Source: Larix kaempferi (lineage: Eukaryota; Streptophyta; Pinopsida; Pinales; Pinaceae). Taken from it: a DNA stretch of 64,000 nucleotides. The translations under genes and the position numbers were made by a program. Below are positions 19,592 through 30,458 of this stretch, piece by piece. The stretch lies in NCBI GenBank assembly GCA_027924585.1, contig BSBM01000068.1, positions 10,812,001 through 10,876,000 on the forward strand, written 5' to 3'. The notes under the pieces are model-generated. The model did not search any database. It was not told where the DNA came from and saw only the letters and a program-made list of their open reading frames with translations. Each line of letters starts with the position of its first letter. The stretch's first letter is position 1.

Positions 19592-22500
19592 GCAGGATCT
19601 GCGGAAAATTCAGATGAGCAAATCATCTCTGCTTTAAGTAGAGAATTTTATGGCCCTGGAGATCATGAGGATTATGATCACTTAGCATCCCTGTATATGT
19701 CTGCTAGGCTTTGTGATCTAAGCAAAACAGAAGAATATTTCTGCTACATGCAGAAGTTATTAATATCTTCAGGTAAGTCCGGCAATGAAGCCTATCTTAA
19801 GCATTACCTCAGAAGCTTTCCAGGACATGTTCCAGACGCAGTAGAGAAAGCATTGAAAGATAAAAATATTCCCCTTAGATCTTTGTCTCTTGCTCAATTT
19901 CATAATCATATTCTAGAAACATGGCAAGAACATTGTCTTTCTAAAAGAGTAGATAAAGATTTTAAGCGTCATCAGCAAAAGTTTTCTGCTTCATTTTGTA
20001 AAGAGGTTGCTAAAATGCCTGATTGGGGCTGTGGCGCCCACAACAGAGGTCATTTAGGTAAGGAAGGCTGTCATTGTAAACAGAAAAAGAAGTATTTTAC
20101 TTCTGAAGGAAGATATCACCTAGATAAACCTTATAAGCACAAGTCTAAATTTTCCAAAAAGCCAAAAAGGTTCAAGAAATTTCATAAGAGATTTGTGAAG
20201 AGAAGAAAAGAAAAAGGATCTGGTGATACATGCTTTATTTGTGGCAAGAAAGGACATTGGGCTTCCAAATGTCCCGATAAAAAATACAAACCCAGATTAG
20301 CTGCTTTATGTACAGAGTTGGATCCACAATGGTGGGATTTATATAAAGTTTCTACTGATACTCCTTCTCCCTCTGGAGAAATTATTTATTTACCTAATTC
20401 TGAATCTGAGGAGGATGATTCTGATTCCTCTCAAGATGATATTCCTAATTTTGCTAAATGTGATCCCGATTCTTGTACAGATTTCGACACGGAACCACAT
20501 TTAGGGGGGTGTGGAGTGCCAGATCAGTTTGATCTTCCTGAGTTTGATTTTAATTTGTATATGTTTTCTAGAACAGTCTCTCCTATACAGATTGAGAAAA
20601 GAATTGCTTCCATTGATTTGCAGTTATCTTCTATTCCTATTTTTAGACATCAAGAGAGAACTGAGCTTAGAAATGAAAAGAAAGCTTTCCAAGCTCAGCT
20701 GCAAGCCATAAGCAAGGATAAGGGTAAGGAAAAACTTCAATTGAGCTTTAATCCTGCTGATCTTTATAAAGAATACCCTAGTGGTCATGCAGACAGACAG
20801 GAACACAGAACAGATAGGGAAAAGCTGCTAAAAAGTAAATTGAAAAGCAAACAAGAAGAAATAAGGAAATTGGTGAAAGAGGCAGATGAGATTAAGAATG
20901 CATTGACTATTCTGCTAATGGAAAAGGATCAGTCATCTGAAGATGAATTGTCCAATGAAATAGAAAGGGTATGTGGATTTAAAGGAAATGAAATTCCAAA
21001 AGATGAATCGCCTGAATCCCCTGAAAAATCCCCTGAACGTTCTCCCTCTCCACGGTCTCAAAGCTTAAGTCTTTTAGCAGCTGTCTCAGGACCTAAGATT
21101 TTCATTACACTACAATTTTGTCCTGCTGAATTCAAACCCTATCCAATACAATGCCTTATTGATTCTGGATGTCAGTTCAATTTAGCCAAAGGGAATGCTC
21201 TCCCACAATTCTATTGGGAAGACACAAAAGAATTTGGTTCTGCAATTCAAGGAACTCCTGTTTATCTAACTGGAAAAGTAAAGGATTTTCCAATATCTTT
21301 ATCTTCTGTAAATAGTTCTGTTTCTTTATTTAGATTAGATGCAGTTAAAGAAGATTGCGTTTTAGGCTCTGATTTTCTGGTTTCTGTTAGTCCTTTTGCT
21401 ATAGATACCCAGAAAATGTTGTTTCAATGTACAGTCAATAAACAGTCTGTGGTCATGCCTTTGAGTCATACCTTTAGACCACAATGTAAACCTATTCCCC
21501 AACAATATCAGAGTCAATACCCGAGTCAGTCAAAAGTTTCACTTGCTAAAATGGAAAGGTGCATATCTTTTGCTGAAATCAATAGTGAGAAATATCTTGA
21601 AGGGATTTCTGAAAGGATGAAAAAAGATTGTTGCTCTGAAAGTCCCAATGCATTCTGGACCAGAGAAAAGTATTTTGTTTCTTTGCCATTTGATCCCCTC
21701 CAGAAGATCAAACCAATGAAAGCATCTGCTAGGCTAATGAGTCCTAGTGAAAGGGAATTTTGCTCCAAAGAAATACAAGAGCTCCTGTCAAAAGGATTGA
21801 TTGAACCATCAAAAATCCCTTGGGCTTGTCGAGATTTTGTTGTTAATAAACATAGTGAGCAGAAAAGAGGCAAACCTAGATTGGTTGTAAACTTCAAGCC
21901 TTTGAATGCTGTACTCCAGAAAGTCAGGTATCCTCTGCCTGATAAAGCAAGCCTTTTACAGAAAATCACTGGATGTACTATTTTTAGTAAGTTTGATCTC
22001 AAGTCTGGTTTTTATTAGATTGGAATTGATGCAAATGACAGGTACAAAACTGCTTTTGTTGTTCCACATGGGAAGTATCAGTGGAAAGTGTTACCGTTTG
22101 GAATTAACAATGCTCCTTCTGAATTTCAGAAGAGAATGGAGGATATTTTCAGAGATATTCCTTGGTTAGCAGTTTTTATTGATGATATTCTGATATGTTC
22201 TAAAAATCTTCAAGAGCATTTAAAGCATCTTCAGCAGTTTTATGATTTGGTCTATAAGCATGGGTTAGTCTTATCTGCAAGTAAAATGGAGATAGGTAAG
22301 ACTGAAATTGAATTCTTGGGTCTACATATCAAAGCTGGTCAGGTTGTATTGCAAAATCATGTATTGCAATCCTTTGAGTATTTTCCTGATAAAATTCTAG
22401 AGAAGACCCAGTTGCAAAGATTTTTAGGTTGCTTGAACTATATCAGACCCTTTTACAAAGGACAAGCTGCTGATATCCATTGCCTGCAGCAAAGGCTTAA

Positions 22501-23812
22501 AAAGAAGCCCATTCCATGGTCTGATCAAATGACTTTGGCTGTTCAGCAAATTAAATCCAAGGTTAAGCAACTCCCAGCCCTGAATCTGCCGCAAGGGACT
22601 GGTAAACTAATAATAGAAACAGATGCTTCAAGTACAACATTGGGTGGTGTACTATTAGAAGAAATTGATGGCAAGGTTCATATCTGTGGTTACGCATCTG
22701 GTTCTTTCAAAGGAGCTGAATTGAATTATCCGAGCAGTCATAAAGAAATTTTGGCTGTTAAAAAGACTGTGAATCATTTCATCCTGTATCTAAAACCAGT
22801 CAGATTTGTTATCAGAATAGACTTAAAGATTATGCCTGGTATTTTTAAGAATGAAAATTTAATGGCAGAAAATAGCAGCAGAATTCTTAAATGGTTTCTT
22901 TGGCTTAGTAACTTTGATTATGATATTGTTTACAAGCCAGGATATTTAAATTGTCTTGCTGATATGTTAACACGTGAGACTGTGCAGATAAATTCACCAA
23001 GTTTAAATATGTTTTCTACTAGTCCCAGTGGATCTGGTTCTGATCAAGATCAAAGCTATATGAGAGACAGAATGGTCTCATACAAAGGCAAAGCTCCATT
23101 CCAAGAAGAAGAAGAAGCTCTTCGAGCTCCTCTAGGATCTCTATTCCTAGCCCCATGGGATAAAGATCTCTCCCAAGAAGAACGCCAGCAATTGCTAGAC
23201 TATGCAGATCGGCAAGAAGCCGAAAAATACCTCAGCCTCACCCTAATCAAAGAAATCCAGGAAAGTCCCTGCAAATTGAAAATCCTGGAACGCTAGGAAA
23301 AAGCAGCATTTAGAGGGCTCCAGAGAGCTCAAGAAAAATTAGCAAAGTGTCAGGAAGTCTGGATTGACAAAAATGTGGAACAAGATGGAGAAATTTGGTA
23401 TGTTGATCTCGGTCAAGGAGATTTAACATGGACTTCATATAATTTAATTCTCCAGTTTTGCAGAGAACAAACTGCAATAATTATTTGTGCAGATCCTGGC
23501 AACATGAAGTATAGGAAGTGGTCCGGTTGGACACAGATATTTCTGGATAAGTTCTGCCCTAGAGTTGAATGGGTAGATAGGAAAGCTAATTTTATTTTAC
23601 ATTTAGAGGCTGATATGCAGGCCGCTGATCAGGTAAATCAGTGGTTTAAATTGAAGTTAAGACATCATGGAGGTAGGTATACTCCATTGGATTATTGTGT
23701 AAATGTCACTCAAAAATTCATTAAAAGAGATGACAAAGGTAAAAGATTGGATATGAAGGTGCATAGAATAGCCCTGCCTTTGAATTACAGGGTTGAGTCA
23801 CAGTTTGCTAGT
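19592..23812 (+). pseudogene. Pararetroviral coat protein-protease-RT-RNase H polyprotein, broken
   Basis: One frame from the rearrangement junction to the right satellite boundary, interrupted by two TAG codons (22016-22018 and 23294-23296) and no frameshift. In order: coat-protein core; a Cys/His cluster at about 20026-20083; a basic stretch; a CCHC knuckle CFICGKKGHWASKC (20231-20272); an acidic linker; the aspartic protease motif IDSG (about 21158-21169); RT with LPFGINNAPSEFQ and the FIDD box (about 22175-22186); RNase H with ETDAS (about 22617) and ADMLTRE (about 22960). The first stop lies inside RT and the second after RNase H. Downstream, 23297-23812 keeps an open frame with an unrecognised C-terminal segment. 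No start codon survives at the junction. Not expected to be functional. Confidence 0.9.
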
Positions 23813-23925
23813 TATTATTATATGTTATATATTAGTTATGATAATAATAATAAAAATTTGACCCAATAATATTATTATATATTAGTTATAATATTAATTA
23901 CTATTACTATTATATATTATTTATG
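23813..23925. repeat. AT-rich satellite, right piece
   Basis: Contains the same block of about 50 bp (AATATTATTATATATTAGTT ... ATTACTATTACTATTATATA) that ends the left satellite piece at 17101. Hence the pararetrovirus sits inside, or between copies of, this satellite. It ends at the Copia-2 LTR at 23926. Confidence 0.85.
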
Positions 23926-25085
23926 TGTTGAAAGTATCAATTAACTGAGAGGGGGGTGAATCAGTTAATTACAGAGCTTAAACAATTTTAAAAAACTTTT
24001 CCTTGATCACTTATAGCAGTTAGGGTGTTATCAGAACCTTTACATTCATTCTGTTAACAACAAAAAGTTCATTGCAGTAGATTTAATATATAGGCACAGT
24101 ATAATGATTCAATCACACAGATATACACATAGACACAGATTTTTCATGAGGAAACCCATAAAGGGAAAAAACCTCTTCTTCTTAGGATGAAAGGAAAGCT
24201 CCAACTTCTCTTTACATTCTATTTTATCTGAGCTACAACCCAGATGAGGCTGCTACCTCTGTTTCTTCAGCACCAACTGAATGGAAGCTACAACTCCCAA
24301 ATGTACAAGCACCAGCTTGCAAAGAAGACTTTACAGTCTTCCCTTGCTCCTCCCTACCACCCTATGTATGAAAAAATATCAGTCAATTATATCACACTGG
24401 TTCAGATATATCAGTACATACCCTTTTTATTTTGTTTTGTGTTGCTACAGCTTGAGTTTCTGGGCATTTTGTTCTTCATTAAATCGAGCCATACAATTTT
24501 GTTCTCATTTTCTTCAAATCAAAGCTTCATCAGCAACGACTCCTCTTCATCCTCTCAAATCTCACCTCAATTTTGTTCTCATCAATTGTTTTTTATAGAT
24601 GCTGAAGTTATTTTCCTCGGTCTCTTTAACTTCCAGATATATCAATTCTAAAATTGAAATTGTCTCTTTAACTTCCAGAATTTACACGCTGTAACTGACA
24701 TTTTAACTGTCTCTTTCAATTCCAGAGTTTACAGCACTGTAACTGACATTTTAACTGTCTCTTTGAATTCCAAAGTTTACAAGCTGTAACTGACTAATCA
24801 AAAAATTAAATGTTTGTGAGTCACAGTTGTTTCAACCAATTGCTGATTTATAAAACCGGCCGCAACAGTAAATCTAAGTCATGGCCTTCTGAGTCACCGC
24901 TTGTATGATTTCCAACCATCTGAGTCACAGCTATCTGAGTCACAGCTTGTATGATTTCCAACCATCTGAGTCGCATCCATCTGAGTTGTAGCTATCTGAG
25001 TCACAGCTTGTCTGAGTAGCAGCTATCTGAGTCACAGCTTGTCTGATTTCCAACCATCAATGAAGCCTGAATCAAAGTGCCAACA
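23926..25085 (-). repeat. 3' LTR of Copia-2
   Basis: 1160 bp, colinear with 30459-31634 with scattered substitutions and repeat-number differences in U3. Same ~54-bp and ~18-bp repeat families (about 24660-24790 and 24880-25050). Confidence 0.92.
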
Positions 25086-25097
25086 ATCTCCCCCTTT
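25086..25097 (-). other. Polypurine tract, Copia-2
   Basis: Plus-strand ATCTCCCCCTTT next to the left LTR reads AAAGGGGGAGAT on the coding strand. Confidence 0.85.
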
Positions 25098-25329
25098 GGC
25101 ATTGATGGAAACCTAAAATTTATGATGTTGCAAGTGTAATCACTGACTGCTTGTTATCTGTCACTACCTGAACTTCTCCCCCTTTGCCATCAATGTTAAA
25201 GAAATCATGACAAAACATCTCCCCCTATCAATATTAACTCAGAAATCAGCAAATAAAACATTTTGGAACCATCTCAGAATTACATCAGATATGCAATAAG
25301 CACAAACTCCCCCTGCCAATGTGAACAAG

Positions 25330-28300
25330 TTAATTAGAACAAGATATGACACCCAACTTTTGGTGTAGATATTCAAAATGGATTTTGGATAAGGGTTTAG
25401 TAAAGATATCAGCAATCTGTTCTTTAGAAGGAATGAAATGCAATTGGACAACTCTGTTTGTAACCTACTCCCTTAAAAAATGATACTTGATTGGAATGTG
25501 TTTGGTCTTGGAATGGAGAACAGGGTTCTTTGATACACTAATGGCACTTGTGTTATCGCAATCAATAGAAATAGGTTCATAATATTTCACCTCCAAATTA
25601 GCAAGAGTTTGTATCATCCATAATACCTATGTACAACATGTTGCAGCAGCTATGTATTCAGCCTTAGTAGTAGATAGAGAGATAGAACCTTGCTTTTTAC
25701 TCATCCATGCTACTAATGAATCGCCTAAGAAGAATGCACCTCCACTAGTGCTATTTCTTTCATCCAAACAGTTTTCCCAGTCAGCATCTGAATATGCAAT
25801 CAACTGAAAGTTTTGATTCCTAGGATACCAGGGACCATAAGTCATTGTGCCTTTCAAGTATTTGAAAATTATCTTCACAGTTACCAAGTGACTTTGTTTG
25901 GGAGCAGACTGAAATCTTCCTACCATTCCAACAGCATGCATGATATCAGGACGAGTTGCTGTAATATATAGAAGACTGCCTATCATTGACCTATATGTTC
26001 TTTGATCAACATCTGGTGAGATATCATCTTTGCTAAGCTTGCAGCCAATAATCATAGGGGTACTAATAGGTGAAGAATCCTCCATTTGAAACTTTTTCAA
26101 CATCTCCTTTAGATACCTCTCTTGAGAGAGAAATAGACCTTTAGAATTCTGATTGATTTGAAGACCAAGAAAGTATGATAATTCTCCAATCATTGAAATT
26201 TCAAACTCAGATTGCATGGCATTAGCAAACCACTGGAAATAAGATGCATTAGTACATCCAAAGATAATGTCATCAACATAAACTAGAACAATTAATAAAT
26301 CGTCCCCTTCAGTTTTGATGTACAGATTGCTATCAGCAGTGCCTTTCTTGAATCCTTTTTCTTGTAGATATTTATCCAATCTGTAGTACTAGGATCTTGG
26401 TGCTTGTTTCAATCCATATAGTGCCTTCTTCAGTTTGCATACATAATCAGGATTGTCTGTTAGTGAAAAACCTTCAGGTTGCTCCATATACACTTCTTCT
26501 TCTAGATCTCCATTTAGAAAAGCTGATTTAACATCCATTTGATAAACTTTGAAATTTTTGTGACAGGCATAAGCAAGAAACATTCTTATAGCTTCCATTC
26601 TTTCCACAGGTGCAAAAGTCTCATTAAAATCTTGTCCCTCAACTTGTGCACACCCCTTGCAAACCAATCTGGCTTTATTTCTTACGATTTGTCCTTTTTC
26701 ATTCATCTTATTCTTAAATACCCATTTGGACCCAATCACATTCTTGTTTATTGGCCTAGGAACAAGTTCCCAAGTATTATTCTTTTCAATCTGATCAAGT
26801 TCATCATTCATAGCTTTTATCCAATCTTCATCTTCATTGGCTTCAGTAAAATTCTTGGGTTCTATGACTGATAAAAAAGCAATGTGAGACTGTTTTGAAT
26901 TCTTAAGTAACTTACTTCTTGTCTGAATACCTTCATTCTTGTTGCCAATAATTTGACTTTCAGTATGATTCTTTTGAATAATTCTTGAAGAAGGATTTAC
27001 TGGTTGTTGCTATGTACCTGTACTTTCATTTTCTGACTCAGAGTCTTCCTTTTTTGATTCTTGGACATATTCTTCTTCGTCTTCAGCTGCATCTTCTATA
27101 TCAACAGTGTTTATCTGAATATCTTTTACAGGCATACCTTCATCAATCTTAATGTCAATGTTGTCAACCATCTTACTTGACCTCTTATTGTAACATTTGT
27201 ATCCTTTACTATTTGTAGCATACCCCAGAAAGATACCTTCATCAGCCCTATCATCATATTTTCCAAGATGTTCATCATTGTTTTTGATATAACATTTACT
27301 TCCAAAAACTCTAGAATGCTTGATTGAAGCAGGTTTCCCAAACCACAATTCATAAGGAGTTTTATCACTGTTAGGCCTTAAGTGAGCTTTATTAAGAACA
27401 TGAACAGCTGTGTGAATTGCTTCTACCCATAATGTCTGAGAAATATTTCTTTCATTCATCATTGACCTTGCCATCTGTTGAACTGATCTATTCTATCTCT
27501 CAACTACTCCATTTTGTTGTGGAGTGCCTAAAATTGTATATTCTCTTTTGATTCCTTGTTCATCATAGAATTCTTTGAAGTCCCTTGAACAAAACTCTCC
27601 TCCTCTATCAGATCTTATTGCTTTTAATATTTTTGCTGTTTGATTCTCAGTCAAAGCTTCAAATACTTTGAATTTTTCAAATGCTTCATATTTTTCTTTC
27701 AAGAAAGCAACCCATGTTAGTTTAGAGTAATCATCAATAATCATCATAAAATAGTTTTCTTTACCTATTCCTTCATTTCTTGATGGTCCACATAAATCCA
27801 TATGTACTAATTGAAGAGGTTTATCTGTAGATGTGAAGCTCGTAGATTTAAACTGAGTTCGAGTCAATTTTCCCATTTAACAAGGTTTACATACAGCATC
27901 ATATGGTTTTGAAATCTTAGGAAAATCTTTTACAGCTTCATTGTTCCTAAGTTTGATTAAATGATCAAAACTCAAATGTCCAAGCCTTCTATGCCATAAC
28001 CAACTCTCATCGTACTTGCTTAGATGACACTCTTCCTTATCTTCTTTCAAAACATAGACATTATTTTCTGTTCTTATACCTTTGGCAACCAATTGTCTTG
28101 AAGATACAGATTTTATTTTTCATTCTTTAGAATTGAATACAACTTCACATCCTCTATCACATATCTGACTAACACTAAGAAGATTATGCTTCAATCCATC
28201 CACAAATAATACATCTTCATCTTTTCCTTTACTAGTTAGATGTACCAATCCTTTGCCTTTGATTTTCCCTGGAGCATCATTTCCAAAAGTTACATCTCCT

Positions 28301-30405
28301 GATTTGTGTTTACTCAGAGATAGAAATTTACCTTTATCTCCAGTCATGTGCTTGGAACAACCACTGTCAATATACCAGGGGTCCTTTTGTCTTTGAGCAG
28401 AAAGCACTAATTCACACTGGTTGTTTTCTTTCTTCTTCCATACTTTAGCCTTTTTAACAGAAAAATCTATTCTTGAATCTGATTCATAATTCTTTAAACG
28501 ACAGTCTATGGCCTTGCGTCCAAAATTATGACAAATATAACATTCTGGTTAATTGAACGAAGACTCAAAAGAATTTATATTTCTAGGATAATCCCTTCTT
28601 CTTGCTGGAAAAGGTGTAGTATGATACTCTTGTTTTTCCATTGACTATTTCTCTTTATGTTGTAGCACTTGATTACTGTTAAACATTCTTCGTTGTATAT
28701 TTCTAAAGTGAAAAACACAATTTGCAGCTTTATGACCAAAATCAGAACAACATTAACAGTATCCATTGAAAAAATTTTGATACCTGAATCTTGACTGTCT
28801 TCTTGGAATAGATGGCCATGTCATTCCGTTCTTTAATTCCTTTTCATGTCTTCTTGACTGCAGACCAGTAGCTATATCATCTTTTCCACTCATTAGATTA
28901 ACTTTACTTTTGTCTTTATTTTCTTTAGTTTTGATGAAACTTGCTGACTTTGTATATTTTGACTGATTGTTGTTCTGAAAGTTAATTACCTTAGTTGTTT
29001 CTTTGTTTTTTGACAAACTGCTACTCCCTTCCTCATAACCTAAACCAGTCTTGATCAAAGGAGATCTTTGTTTATTCAGAATGTTATTTAGTTCTTCTAC
29101 TTCTTTAATACTTGGCAAGTTTTGATGATAGAGAGATTGAAATTTTTCCAATTCTTTTCTGAATTTTACAACTTCTTCCTCTAATGCTTCACATCTCATA
29201 TTTTTCTGTGATAATTGTTCTTTTAGAACATCATTTATTTTCTTTATTTCTTCTAGTTCTATCTTTAACAAGCTACAGTCTGTACTCGGTTCTTTAGCAT
29301 TCTTTTCATACTATACTAACAACTGTTTTTGTTTCCTCTTCTTTAATCTGAGTCTGTCAATTTCTTCCAAAGCACTAATCAACTCACCTTCCATATCAAC
29401 AACAACATCTTCATCATTCATATCACTTCCATCATCTTCAAGATCTTCTATGGCCATAAGCACAAAATCATTCATTTTATCTTCACAAGATGACTCACTG
29501 TCTGAAACTTCTAAGAGGTCAACATCATTTGCACATAAACTTTTCTTTTTGTAGTTATTATTTTTATTGTATCTTTTAAATGTGTGTTTCTCTTCATCAA
29601 TAGAATTCTGAACTTTTTCTTTATAAGGACATTTAGATGCAAAGTGCCCTACCTTACCGCAATTGAAACATTTAAAAGGCAACTTCCCTTTATATTTTCC
29701 TGATCCAGTTTTCAGTCTTCTTACAAATTTTGCCTCAATCTCTTCCATTTCAGATTCTATCTATTTGTTTTCTTTAAAAGATGCTTCTCTAACGGTAGCT
29801 TTATTTTTAATGATTCTCATTTCATAGGCAGTTAAAGTTCCTAGAAGTTGATCAATAGATAAAGTTTTCAGATTACTCATTTCTTCTATTGCAGCGACTT
29901 TTGGATTGAACTTATCAGGTAGAGATCTCAAAATCTTTTGAACTAGAGGAGCTTCTCCAATATTTTCACCAAGACCCTTCATGGCCTTCACAAGCTCTTC
30001 AACTCTCAAAAAATATTTACTAATAGACTCATCCTCATTCATCTTTAGCTGTTCAAATTTCAGTCTGTAAGTTTGAAGTTTGGCATCTTTTACTTTTTCA
30101 TTTCCTTCATAGCTACTAATGAGTTTATCCCACATTTCTTTGGAAGATTCAAGATGCATTACCTTTACAAATTCAGATTCAGAAAGACCACTCAGAATGG
30201 CATTCATTGCCTTTGCATTAAAACTAAACTCTAGCTTATCTTCTTTGGAAGCTAGTATAATAGGTTTTGTATATCCAGTTTCTACCACTTCCCAAACATC
30301 AGCACCTAAAGACATTAGGTATGTTCTCATTCTAACCTTCCAAAAGGCAAAATTTGTTCCATCAAATAGAGGAGCTTTATTGGTTGAACCATCATGACTT
30401 GTCAT
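25330..30405 (-). pseudogene. Copia gag-pol polyprotein, one frame with about twelve nonsense codons
   Basis: Starts at an ATG (30405) 40 bp inside the primer site. Gag (30405-29761) has the UBN2-type core (FDGTNFAFWKVRM). A CCHC knuckle CFNCGKVGHFASKC follows at about 29670, then a coiled-coil region (29271-28900) and two further knuckle-like motifs (about 28750, 28530). Protease DSG sits in WYIDSGCSKHMTG (about 28375). The pre-integrase HHCC segment (LWHRRLGHLS) is at about 28000. The integrase core has HMDLCGP, DDYSKLTW and SDRGGEF (27876-27493). RT has YVDD (about 26270). RNase H has STSGGAFF and STTKAEYIAA (26379-25627) and its tail reaches about 25330. All segments keep the same reading frame. 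It is broken only by in-frame stops, for example at 29761, 29311, 28753, 28120, 27877, 27493, 27010, 26389 and 25627. Confidence 0.92.
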
Positions 30406-30444
30406 GTTTAAGCTTATCAGATCTTCCTTAGACTAAAGAGTCTG

Positions 30445-30456
30445 GCTCTGATACCA
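30445..30456 (-). other. Primer binding site (initiator tRNA-Met), Copia-2
   Basis: Minus strand TGGTATCAGAGC, two bases inside the 5' LTR. Confidence 0.95.
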
Positions 30457-30458
30457 AT

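Larger units (their letters stand above)
17102..23812. mobile_element. Endogenous caulimovirid (pararetrovirus) copy, rearranged
   Basis: About 6.7 kb of pararetroviral sequence embedded in AT satellite on both sides. The left 2.49 kb (17102-19591) lies on the minus strand and carries the tRNA-Met primer site, leader, movement-protein domain and start of the coat protein. The right 4.2 kb lies on the plus strand and carries the rest of the coat protein, protease, RT and RNase H. The two coat-protein parts are complementary rather than overlapping, so the copy is explained by one inversion of the left segment. There are no LTRs, no integrase and no flanking short duplication. The gene order MP-CP-PR-RT-RH in one frame resembles petuvirus/florendovirus-type genomes. 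The genus is not determined. Confidence 0.9.

Noticed and set aside
17102-23296. Divergently transcribed host gene pair
   Set aside because: The head-to-head frames are movement-protein/coat-protein and coat-protein/RT parts of one pararetrovirus, with its primer site at their junction and satellite on both sides.
22016-23296. In-frame TAG codons as programmed readthrough sites in the pararetroviral frame
   Set aside because: The first lies inside the RT domain, where readthrough control makes no sense. No readthrough context is evident. Treated as inactivating changes.
24880-25050. Regularly repeated GAGTCACAG units resembling a CRISPR-like array
   Set aside because: Units are contiguous and degenerate, present in both LTRs of a plant Copia, and lack unique spacers of constant length. 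They are U3 repeats.
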